A DNA stretch of 45,854 nucleotides, taken from assembly GCA_964542585.1 (NCBI GenBank), contig CAZIUI010000021.1, positions 1 to 45,854 on the forward strand, read 5' to 3'. The translations under genes were made by a program, and so were the position numbers. Of this stretch, positions 31,522 to 41,600 are shown piece by piece. The notes under the pieces are model-generated. The model had not been told where the DNA came from. It did no database searches and saw nothing but the letters and a program-made list of their open reading frames with translations. The first letter of the stretch is position 1. Every line of letters begins with the position of its first letter. Source of the stretch: CAYYUA01 sp964542585 (GTDB taxonomy: Bacteria; Bacteroidota; Bacteroidia; CAILMK01; CAYYUA01).

Positions 31522-33255
31522 CTACTTCATAAACCATACTTTACAGATCTTATCACCTTTTACCTCGTAAATAGCTGTTGCATTCATGACCTTGCCATCG
31601 GGCAAACCTGTAATCCGCTCACGGTCTATAACATAATTCCCCTTTGAGATCCGGTTAACCAATTCGCAATGGACATTTGGTACTTGCTTGAAGAAGCGCT
31701 TGTAGGTTTTCCGCATTTTATCAATACCGGTATACTGAAGCTGATCCGGGAAATTGTATACCTTAACGCTATCACTGTAACAATTAAGGAAAGCCTCAAG
31801 GTTATGGGCATTGTAAGCATTGAGTTGCTTTTGGGCCATAGCTTTTGGTGAGGAAAGCTTTAGTTCGGAAGGCTTGATAACTCTCCCGGATTTGATGATA
31901 TAAGCTATATCCTTAATGTAACTGAGGGTGTCCAATGGGTTACCTTGTAACACCAGGATATCTGCTAAATTCCCTTCTCCAATAGATCCGGTGCTGGAAG
32001 TAGTCTCGAGCAATTCAGCGCCATTAACGGTGGATGCTCGCAGGATTTCCAGGTTATTCAAACCGGCTTTTTTCATTAAGGTTAATTCCCGGAAATAAGA
32101 CCCTCCATGCGGGGTCCCAATATTCCCGGCATCTGTTCCGGTAACCACATTTATACCTTTTTCATGAACCCTCCTCAGGTTAACCGCCATAATAGAATCA
32201 GCTTTCCCTTGGATTTTTGCTTGCATGGCCAAGGTTTTATTTAACCAGGACGGTAACCGTTGCGAATCAATATGCTGTAAATCAAAAAGCGTCCCCAGGG
32301 AATGCGGTTCACTGGTATTCAATTCGTGAGGCGTAAAATTTAATTGCTGCTGGAAGGTTCTTTTATAATTGTTCATCACCTGCAGGGTTGGGATATAATC
32401 GACCCCTTCCTGTTTGAGTAATTCCAGGAAATCATCATCTACTACCTTATCGGTAACGCTGTGGACTAGCACGTCAGCGCCGGCTTCCACAGCCAGCCGG
32501 GCAGTTTCGAGCTCCATGGCATGGACGGCTACTTGCAGGTCATGCTTATGACTTTCGGCTATTACAGCTTTAACAACAGGCAGGTTTTCCAGGGCTGTTT
32601 GGTTTTTGGTAACAATGTACCAGATCTTAATAAAGTCCGGATTATGCGCTAGCTGTTTGCGCACAAGTTTCCGGCCTTCTTCTGGAGAATGGGCCTTAAT
32701 GATAGGCGCATCATTTATTTGAAAGGCTGTTGGTTGATAGGTAGAAATCAGCGGCCCGGTTAATGAGATGTTCGGAGATGGGACCTGTTGACTCACGCTA
32801 TCCCGGATCCTAAAATTGCTAATAGGGCCTCCCACATCTACGACAGTCGTAACCCCATTCAAAAGGTAACGATTTAGAAAAACAGGGGCCATTTGGGCGA
32901 TGCGGTTTTGTTCTTCTTTGTAAGACCTGATGGAACGTAAGTCTGCTATATCAGGCCTGGTGTATAAGCCGCCGGACTGGAAGAAATGAACGTGGGCATC
33001 CATTAACCCGGGAATCAAATACTTTTGATCTACATTGATAACCCGGGCACTATCAGGTATAGAAATCTCGGCACTTCTACCGGTTTGCTTGATTTTGCCA
33101 TTTCGGATTAAAACAGTGCTGTTTTTTAAAACTTTTCCCTTTTTAACGTCAATGAAGTGGCCACCCTTTAATGCCTTTACTTCCTGACCGGTAGCACTAT
33201 GAGCTGCTAATTGGAAAATGATGAAAACCCCACAAATAAGTTTTTGTAACCTCAT
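31522..33255 (-). CDS. Secreted amidohydrolase fused to a C-terminal SnoaL-like domain
   Basis: 577 residues. A Sec signal peptide (1-23) precedes an amidohydrolase/imidazolonepropionase-like metal-dependent barrel: DAHVHF (metal His pair), VAVHA and VLVHS, and the late GTDAG aspartate. From about residue 460 a separate SnoaL/NTF2-like cone domain follows (QLNAYNAHNLEAFLNCYSD, then KVWFMK at the end). Secreted amidohydrolases often act on cyclic amides, prolyl dipeptides or urea derivatives. The fusion with SnoaL is unusual and may shape the product or bind it. It lies alone on the minus strand. The substrate is not predictable. Confidence 0.85.
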   Translation of the reverse strand: MRLQKLICGVFIIFQLAAHSATGQEVKALKGGHFIDVKKGKVLKNSTVLIRNGKIKQTGRSAEISIPDSARVINVDQKYLIPGLMDAHVHFFQSGGLYTRPDIADLRSIRSYKEEQNRIAQMAPVFLNRYLLNGVTTVVDVGGPISNFRIRDSVSQQVPSPNISLTGPLISTYQPTAFQINDAPIIKAHSPEEGRKLVRKQLAHNPDFIKIWYIVTKNQTALENLPVVKAVIAESHKHDLQVAVHAMELETARLAVEAGADVLVHSVTDKVVDDDFLELLKQEGVDYIPTLQVMNNYKRTFQQQLNFTPHELNTSEPHSLGTLFDLQHIDSQRLPSWLNKTLAMQAKIQGKADSIMAVNLRRVHEKGINVVTGTDAGNIGTPHGGSYFRELTLMKKAGLNNLEILRASTVNGAELLETTSSTGSIGEGNLADILVLQGNPLDTLSYIKDIAYIIKSGRVIKPSELKLSSPKAMAQKQLNAYNAHNLEAFLNCYSDSVKVYNFPDQLQYTGIDKMRKTYKRFFKQVPNVHCELVNRISKGNYVIDRERITGLPDGKVMNATAIYEVKGDKICKVWFMK

Positions 33256-33399
33256 TACCAGATGGCATTTTAAGGACTAAAATAGCAGATGTCAAATGAT
33301 TTATTAACAACTTAAGTACCGGATTGAAGGATTTTTATTTATAAATCGGATGTAAAAAGATTTTGATTAACGTCAACTTATCACTCTTAGGACTCCATC

Positions 33400-33407
33400 T
33401 ATATTTG
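33400..33407 (+). promoter_or_regulatory. Candidate -7 box of the VCBS/FG-GAP gene
   Basis: TATATTTG about 90 nt before ATG 33499. A second box, TATGTTTG, lies at 33420-33427. Neither has a clear -33 TTTG at the right distance. Confidence 0.35.
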
Positions 33408-33498
33408 ACAATAATTAGCTATGTTTGAAGACAACTATAAGAAAAATGGAAAAGATGAGTTCTCAAACATTTTATAAAACCAAATAAAACCAGGAATT

Positions 33499-35406
33499 AT
33501 GGTTGGTGGGATTTTTACACTGTTCCTTTTACTGGTAACATGTCATGTTCCTTTGCTAAATGCCCAAAATGGGAATTGGTTTAAGGATGTTACCTCCGAT
33601 GTTAATCTTGAGAATACCCAAGGCCGCAGGCTTTACTTTGCTGACCTCAATAACGATAACTATCCTGACCTTGTATTGCATGACCGTTCTGGGCGGAGTA
33701 ATTTACAATTGTTTATGAACATGCCCGACTCGAGTGGTTCGGGTCGGATTTTTAAGGACACAACAGCGTGGTCTAACATCAATTACTCTCCAAAAGCCAA
33801 TTTAAAGGGAAGGAAGTCCACCAACATCGTAATGGGCGATGTGGATAATGATGGGGACACCGATCTGATGTCCTGTATTTTTTATTTCAGGCGCGAAAAT
33901 TTCACGGATAAAGGTGACCGCTGTGCCTGCATGCTTAATAACGGCAACGGGAAATTTCAATATAAGGAAAATAGTGGTCTGGCAGCTCCGGGTTTGATTA
34001 ACAGTACCGGTATGGCGCTAATGGATTACAACCATGACGGGAATATTGATATTTACATATCCTCTTTTTCAAAAGACCATTCTCTGAATCTTTTTGATCA
34101 TGATTACCTGCTAAAAGGGAACGGAGATGGCACTTTTGAAAATGTTTCCGAACAAGCGGGCTTACACAGCACCAAGGAATATCCCATGTATGGCATAAAC
34201 ATCATGGACTGGAACAATGACGGTTATGCGGATGTGGCACCATCTCCTTATTGCCGCCACGGAGGTGACTTTTGGAAGAATACAGGCAACAATTCCTTTA
34301 AGGAAATCTCGTCAAAAATTAACTACAATGCCCAAAAAAAGGCAGGAGACCGTGGACAGGCCCTGTGCCAGTGGGCAGCTGACCCTTCTGACTTTGACAA
34401 TGACGGGGATTTAGATTTTTACATTAGCCTTGTTCATGGGGGTTCCGGTTTTGGTGAGGGGCATTCTACCCTGGTTATGAACCACGGAGCCGATAGTAAT
34501 TTTCAAACCTCATGGGCTATGGACCGGGTGGAAAAAGAAAACCCCAAGCCTTCCCATCATGGAGATTTTGATGCTGACTGGCTGGATATAAACAATGACG
34601 GCTTGATGGATCTGGTGACCGGGCAGGGCGTGTATAATCCTAGTGAGGACCGGATTTATTTTCACCTCCAAAATAAGAATCATTTTTTTGATGATGTAAC
34701 CGCGGAACTCAACATGGTTTCTACGTATAATCAGCCCAATAAAGTACAGGCCCTCGATTATGACCTGGACGGGGATGACGACCTCATGATAAGTGAATAT
34801 GGCAACAGCAGTAAAATTACACTACTGGAAAATACAATCGGTAATCAAAATAATTGGGTATCTGTGAAACTGGACCCCCCTGAGAATGTCAATGCGGATG
34901 CGATTGGCTCACGTGTATATGTGTATGCCGGATCTATGACGCATATGCGGGATGTGTATGCCGGGGAAGGAAACATGGGCGGACAAAGCCCTTTCATCTT
35001 GAACTTTGGCGTAGGTAAGCGGTCGATTGATTCTATAAAAGTAAGATGGCCCAATGAATTTTTAACAGAAACAATGGTCTACAACCCCTCTATGAACCAG
35101 TTGATCAAGATCGATGGAAAGGCAATGACAAGCACCCAGTCCTCTAACAGAAGAGGGAATTTTGAAATCTATCCGAATCCGGTCAATGATCAACTGCGTA
35201 TAACATTTCAAAAACCAACAGCCCTAAATCGTGGAACAATCAAGATTTACGATATGGTGGGTAAAAAACGGATCGAACGGGATTTTTCAGGCAATTCCAA
35301 TAGGTTAGCAGTTGATGTGGAAAAGCTTAACAGTGGGTGGTATGTGCTTCGCCTTATTGAAAAAAACGGTGGTAATACTACCACACTCAACTTTATAAAG
35401 CAGTAA
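33499..35406 (+). CDS. FG-GAP/VCBS repeat protein with ASPIC/UnbV domain and T9SS sorting domain
   Basis: 635 residues. Signal peptide (1-23), then a seven-bladed propeller built from repeats with the Ca-binding D-x-N/D-x-D-G type loop, for example DVDNDGDTD (about 113), DYNHDGNID (175), DWNNDGYAD (236), DFDNDGDLD (297), DINNDGLMD (362) and DYDLDGDDD (419). Residues about 450-520 form an ASPIC/UnbV domain (GSRVYVYAG, then FGVGKRSIDSIKVRWP). The last 80 residues are a type A T9SS domain (YPNPVNDQLRI to the final FIKQ). The protein is thus an outer-surface or secreted CRTAC1-like protein, probably for adhesion or glycan binding. Terminator 22 nt after the stop. Confidence 0.9.
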   Translation: MVGGIFTLFLLLVTCHVPLLNAQNGNWFKDVTSDVNLENTQGRRLYFADLNNDNYPDLVLHDRSGRSNLQLFMNMPDSSGSGRIFKDTTAWSNINYSPKANLKGRKSTNIVMGDVDNDGDTDLMSCIFYFRRENFTDKGDRCACMLNNGNGKFQYKENSGLAAPGLINSTGMALMDYNHDGNIDIYISSFSKDHSLNLFDHDYLLKGNGDGTFENVSEQAGLHSTKEYPMYGINIMDWNNDGYADVAPSPYCRHGGDFWKNTGNNSFKEISSKINYNAQKKAGDRGQALCQWAADPSDFDNDGDLDFYISLVHGGSGFGEGHSTLVMNHGADSNFQTSWAMDRVEKENPKPSHHGDFDADWLDINNDGLMDLVTGQGVYNPSEDRIYFHLQNKNHFFDDVTAELNMVSTYNQPNKVQALDYDLDGDDDLMISEYGNSSKITLLENTIGNQNNWVSVKLDPPENVNADAIGSRVYVYAGSMTHMRDVYAGEGNMGGQSPFILNFGVGKRSIDSIKVRWPNEFLTETMVYNPSMNQLIKIDGKAMTSTQSSNRRGNFEIYPNPVNDQLRITFQKPTALNRGTIKIYDMVGKKRIERDFSGNSNRLAVDVEKLNSGWYVLRLIEKNGGNTTTLNFIKQ

Positions 35407-35428
35407 AATTTTATTGTTTAGGTAAGTA

Positions 35429-35504
35429 AGGCCTGATTTTCGTTGCTTATTTAAAAAGAACCTCTTGGTTCCTCTACTGTAGCTGTTAACCAGGCCTTTT
35501 TTTG
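35429..35504 (+). terminator. Terminator after the VCBS/FG-GAP gene
   Basis: AGGCCTG (35429-35435) pairs with CAGGCCT (35491-35497), followed by seven Ts. A smaller hairpin GAACC-TCTT-GGTTC is nested in the long loop. Confidence 0.55.
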
Positions 35505-35600
35505 TTTCTAATCCAATCTTTTTTTGGATGGATGTGTCATCAAATGGCAGCATACCAGAATGATATGGCTCCAAAAATTTAGTTCGCCATGTAGTACACT

Positions 35601-38600
35601 TTATTTTATCATAAACTGGTGATTAGCAACCTGCAGGTCTCCTTCAATATGAAGGATATAAAGCCCAGCTGCCATATGACTTACAGGAATTCTTATGTCA
35701 TAATCGCCTTCCGGTAGGGTATGACTGCTATAAAAGGTTTCTTTTCCTGTGCTATTGAGAATACGAATCTTGTACTGATCACGCTGGGGTACGTTTAACG
35801 AAAGGTTTAAGTGATCATTTACCGGATTACCCTTAAGTTGAACATCCAAGGCGTAACCCTTGCCTAATTCAACCGCTCTAACATTCGAATATTCGAAACG
35901 CCCATCAAAATCTACCTGCTTTAACCGGTAATAGTGAATGCTTGCTTCTGGATTTTGATCAATGAATTGGTAAGCTTGCGGCTCTGAAGTCGTTCCTTCG
36001 CCCAGTACTGTTCCGATGGATTTCCACTGCTCGCTTTCCTCAGAGCGGCGCTGCACAACAAAATGCCGGTTCCGGGTTTCGGAAGCTGTGGACCATTCCA
36101 GTATAACGTTACCGTTGTTGGGTTCGGCCGAAAAGTTCGTTAACTCTACTGGGAGCGGGTTGTCAGTGCTGGAGGTAGATCCAAAAGTGAAAGGACTAAA
36201 ATTGTCCACGTTATTCACAGTAATACTGCCAGAGGCTGTATTTCCGGAGTTGGCGTCCTGGCCAAAATTCTGCCAGGTAGAATCATTCCAGTGGGCCACC
36301 TTGAGTTTACTGACATCCGTAATAGCACTAGTAGTACCATTTTCCCAATACAGCGTAACATCTACACTAGAGCTACCGCTATCGCGGCTTAATGTCCAGT
36401 ATTCATTTTGACTAACATTATTGAGCTGGGGGTTGCTATTCGGATTGTTACCAGGCATGGCAAAACTAGACGTATTACCGTACCCAGCTTTTTGGTAACT
36501 GGCTGTGAAGGCGTCAGCTGTGTTAGTTGGCGCTGAGATGCCTAAACGTGCCCATTGGCCATTATCCCCTATTGGGAAGGTAAAGGCATCATCCCCGGTT
36601 TTGGTAACAGGGCCATCGATGTAAGCAGTATCACCACTGCCTTTGATGGTGGCATCATTGAGGACCTTTACAGCTTTACCATTGTTCATGCCGATAATCC
36701 CATTCTTGAGGGTAAGTGTTTTTTCTACGGTCAGATCGCTTTCAGCTGTGATACCCTGTGCATTCTTTAGGGTAATGCTATCCACCTTTATAGCAGAATT
36801 ACCTTTCAGAGTTTGAGCATTGTTGCCTGTTAATTTAAGGACCCCATCGCCTAAGTCAGCTTTACCGTCATTCACAAGGTCTCCTTTAAGTTCTAAGCTT
36901 TTACCGTTCATAACCAGTGAGGAATTCCCCATATTCCTTATGATTAAATCGCCTCCAAGGGCTTGATTGGTTATATCCGGGTACCGCACCTTCCCTTTAG
37001 GAATGAGCAGGGTCTTATTGGAGTCCGGCTGACCATTCTCCCAATTTGAGGAATTACTCCACAAGGTATCGTTGGTACCGTACCAAGTTACCGTATCCGA
37101 CTGCTCACGGAAGGCAATGTCATCAACCGGAATGACATGATAAGAAGGGGCACCTGCTTTTGCATCAACTGTAAACCTCGCCTTGACGGGTCCAGAGATG
37201 GTGTAGTTCGTGAGGTCAATGGTTTGATGGACCCATTTCCGGGAGAATTGCGCATAGGTTAGCACTTGGTTATGCCACTGACTGCCGTCATAAAAATCTA
37301 CCGTCAATTCATTAGCACCGTTAGAGGGTCCGTTTTTTACACTCAGTAAGTAAAACGACAATTCCGGATTATTGAGGTTGCTAATATCCACTTCTGGCGT
37401 CTCTAGCACATTTGTATCACTGGTTTGGCTTACATTACCATTCGCCAGATTGCCGCCCGTCCCCGTATGATCGTTAAAAGGAAACTGGGGTGGAATAGAC
37501 ACAGAACGCCAATTATTGTAAGCATTTCCATAGGTCGTAAAGCATTGACGCAGGGCACTCTTATCAAAAGGCTTGTGGTAAGGCGCCTGAACGATCCCAC
37601 AATCGGTCGTAAAACTTATGGGACTAGCATAGCTACTTGTGTCGCCGGGTCCGCAAATTTCAGCTACATAAACCTCATAAACTTTGTTGGACTGCAAGCC
37701 CGTCAAAGTATAACTTGCGTTAGAAGCAATGGCAGATTGGCCTTGTCCGAGTTTGAATCCTTTGGTTCCCCATTGAACTTTCCATTGGCTGCCATTCAGG
37801 CGCGAATTCCAATCAACGGTTGCCGAATTGCTAGTTACGTTACTGGTATCCAGGCTCTCAACTTTAACGCACGATGGACCCTCCTTGACCACCACGCTAT
37901 CAAACTGCCAGGAGGTATAACTATTATTGCTTTTGATACGGAACCTAAAATTCGAAGGAAGGTTACTGGGATCAGCTGCTACAAACGAATCCAGCTTAAA
38001 ACTTTCAGGATCTTTATCGCCATTGACTGTTCGCTGCGTCTTCCAGCCAGCGCCATCCCAATACTGGAACTTAATGGTGTCATTGCCGTACGTGCCTCTG
38101 TGACAAACATCCCCCCAATCAAAAGCGACTGTCAAGGTTTGAAAGCTGCTGCCATCGTATAGCGGGGATTGTACCTCAGGCAGCGATTCTACCGGTTCTC
38201 GGGATTCAATATTTAGAACATGGCTTCCTGTTCTGCAATTAGTGTCAATGGAAATATCCGATTTAGCCGGTCGATACCAGCAACTTGGGAATTGCTTGCT
38301 ACTAAAGTTGGTGGTGTCCGGAATACTAGTGGGCTGACACCGGGTCTCAATTGTAAGCGGGCCGCGGTATGGGCTTTCATTGTTGTTCCCGCAAACTTCT
38401 GCCACATAGACGTCATAGGTGGTTTGGGCCTGTAAACCGGTTATGGTGTAAGGATCATTGGTAGTAGTAGCGGAATCGCCTTTACCGAGATCAAATCCCG
38501 AAGTGTCCCACTGTAACCTACGTTGCCCTGCTTTTTCCAGGGATTGCCAGGTAACGTCAGCTGAGGTTGCATTCACTATTACTGGCTCGAGGGCCTTTGG

Positions 38601-41600
38601 GGGTAAACAAGTAGGCCCTTCTTCTACGTCTAAGTTAGCAATACTAAATTCATCATAGCGCCCCCCAGCCGTCATGTTGAACCTCAACTGAAAGTCTGAA
38701 CCCAGGGCGCTGGCTTTCACATAAAAGCTATCCCGCTGGAATGAGTCTGAAAAATTACCATCGTACTGGCTGCCAACCACCCACTTTGATCCGTTCCAAT
38801 ATTCCACAGCAAAGGAGACATGGCTTCCCTCTCTACTACGGCAGTCGTCTGGCGTTAGTTCATAATTCACCTTCAGACTCTGTGCATTGCTGGCATCAAT
38901 TTCAGGGGTCCGTACTTGCTTACTATTTTCAATTTTAAGGTAGTCTTTTTGCTGATCCCTGCAATATTGACGATGCATGATGTCCTCATCGTTGCTCCTA
39001 AACCAGCACAGGGGAAAGCCATTGGAAAAGTTCTGCCGGTAAGGAAGAGCCTTTGCCTGGCAATCAGTATTAAATGTATAAGATCCGCGGTAAGGGCTTT
39101 GGCTACCACTGCTGCATTCTTCTGCTACATACACATCGTACCTTTTACCAGATTTCAGGCTAGTTATGGTATAAGGATTGGAAGTTGTTGAAGCAGAATC
39201 GCCCTGGCCAAGCGTAAAGCCTTTTTGTCCCCACTGTAGACTACGGGCTGAGCCTTGCTGAAGCGAAGTCCAGCTAGCATCCACACTACTGGTAGTTATA
39301 TTGGACAACGTGATAGCTTTAGGTGGTAAGCAATCCGGGCCTTCCTGTACCTGAATGGCATCTACCTGAAAGCCATGCCGATAACTGCCGTTTTTGACCC
39401 GAAACCTTAGCTGAAATTGGGAGCTCAGGGATTGCGCTTTGACGTAAAAACTATCCTTGGTAAAGCTTTCAGGTGTGGTGCGGTCATATTGTTTCGCCCT
39501 TTGCCACTGATTGCCATCCCAATACTCTACCAGTAAAGTGTCATTATAACGAGGGCTGACCCCACAAGCGCCAGCTGCAACTTCGTAATTGACCTTAAGG
39601 TTCTGTGCGCCACTCACATTTAATTTTCCAGTTGAAGTTTTGGTAGTATCGGATATTTGAAGGGCAGAGTTAGGCCCATTGCACCCATCAATCACTTGTA
39701 CCGAAACCTTATCACTGCGTGACCAGCAAACGGGGAAGCCTGAGGAAAAATCCTGCTTGTAGGGAATGGTGTCCGTCTGGCAAGGCGTCTTAAAGGCAAC
39801 AGGTCCGCGGTATTTACTGGTATCTCCAGTTCCACAAATCTCGGCCACGTAAACATCATACCGGGTACCAGCGCTTAGGCTGTTGGCTTGGTGAGAAGTA
39901 TCGCTGACAACGGAACTCTTACCGTGCCCGGGTTTAAAGCCACGCTGACCCCACTGGACCTTCCACTGGTTGCTGCTATTATGAGCTTTCCAGTTAAAGG
40001 AAGCCGTAGTTTGCCCAATGTTGCTAACCGTTAATTTGGATGGTAATTCACAGGTAGGCGTATCTTCATAGGTAATGTTATCGACCGCTACATCTCTGCT
40101 GGTGCCCGGAACCAAGGCAATGTGCTTGGCGGTATCAATGAGACTGCTATCGGTAAGCGGGACTTTGTATTCGTTATAAGTTTTAGCGGAAGCTGGGCTA
40201 AGGGTATCCACTATTGTAAGCGCCCCATTATTGGTTTGGCTGGGCATGACGCCCACATACAGCTTGTTATTGGTTCTAGAGCTCACGTACTCAAAAGCAG
40301 CGCGGAAGCGTAGACGTTTGTCATAGTTATTCAGATCCGATAAGGCAGGAGACACTAGTATAGCAGAATCCCCGCTGTTTAGATTGGCATAGTCAAAAAC
40401 CACCTGGTTAGGCAAGGAATAGGCATTGATCCACCGTAAGCGGTCACGAAGCCTCATCCGCCTTTTTTCATTGCCTGTGGCTTGCCAGCACTTTGTTTTT
40501 CCGAAATCATAATCAGCAGCCACATCATCAAATTTTTCGGTATACTCTGCTGTGAAACTAGGCGGACAGTTTGTTCGGAAAGTAAGCGGACCGGCATACC
40601 GGCTGGTATCTGTGGAGTTACAAACTTGGGCTATATAGACATCATAGGAGGTTATGCCCTTTAAGCCTGTTAAAGTATCGGGATTGGTATTGGTGGCTTT
40701 AATGTTACCCTGCCCAAGCTGAAAGCCTTGCTTACCCCACTGGATCAGCCATTGACCATTCGTGTCATAAGCCTTCCAGCTAATTTCAGCACTTGTTCCC
40801 TGGATGTTACTAGCTGAGAGGTTACCAGGAAAATCACAGGCTGGAATCGCTTCATAGTTAAAATTATCGAGGGTAATATCTCTATAATCATCATTCCCAT
40901 CGGTAGCAAATGCCAGGCGCTGACCACTGTTGATCTTAGAAGTATCATTGAGCGGGATGCGATATTGGCTGTAATTTCCGTCTGTGTTGTCAGTGACGGT
41001 ATCAACAGCCGTAAAACTTGAAGGAGTATTTTTGTCATCAACCAGACCAATCAGCAGCTTATTGTTGTTTTGATTCCCTCCCTCAAAGGCTGCTTGAAAG
41101 CGGGTTCGATTGTTATAGTCCGTAATATCCGAAAAAGTTGGTGCTAACCATAGAGCAGTATCATTTGAAAGGGTTAAGGTTTCAAACCGGATCTCATTCG
41201 GACTTGTGACTGGAGCTTCTGTACTGTAAGAATTCTGAACCAGATCTATTTCATCAGCTTCATCCCCTGATTTGTCCCAGCAGTCTATTTTATCGATAGA
41301 AGCCCTTCGGCTTACCTGGTCAAAATTTTGGTTATAGTTAGCCGTTTTAGCCAGACAATTGGTTTCAAAGCTTATAGGGCCTGCATAGCGACTTTTATCA
41401 CCGGCTTTACAAACCTCCGCAATGTAAACGTCATACTTGGTAGCTGCGCTGAGGCCATTTAGGGTATAGGGCTTGCTGTTAGTGGTATCGAAGTTACCGT
41501 TGCTCAAGTTAAAACCTTTCTGGCCCCACTGAACAATCCACTGGCTACCAGTGTCCTTAGAGGTCCAATCAAGGGTTACGGATTGGGCTTCTATACTAGT

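Noticed and set aside
37425..38162. 245-codon open frame antisense to the giant surface gene
   Set aside because: It lies wholly inside a strong coding region with repeated FN3 modules on the other strand. Several such shadows repeat with the modules, and none shows a domain.
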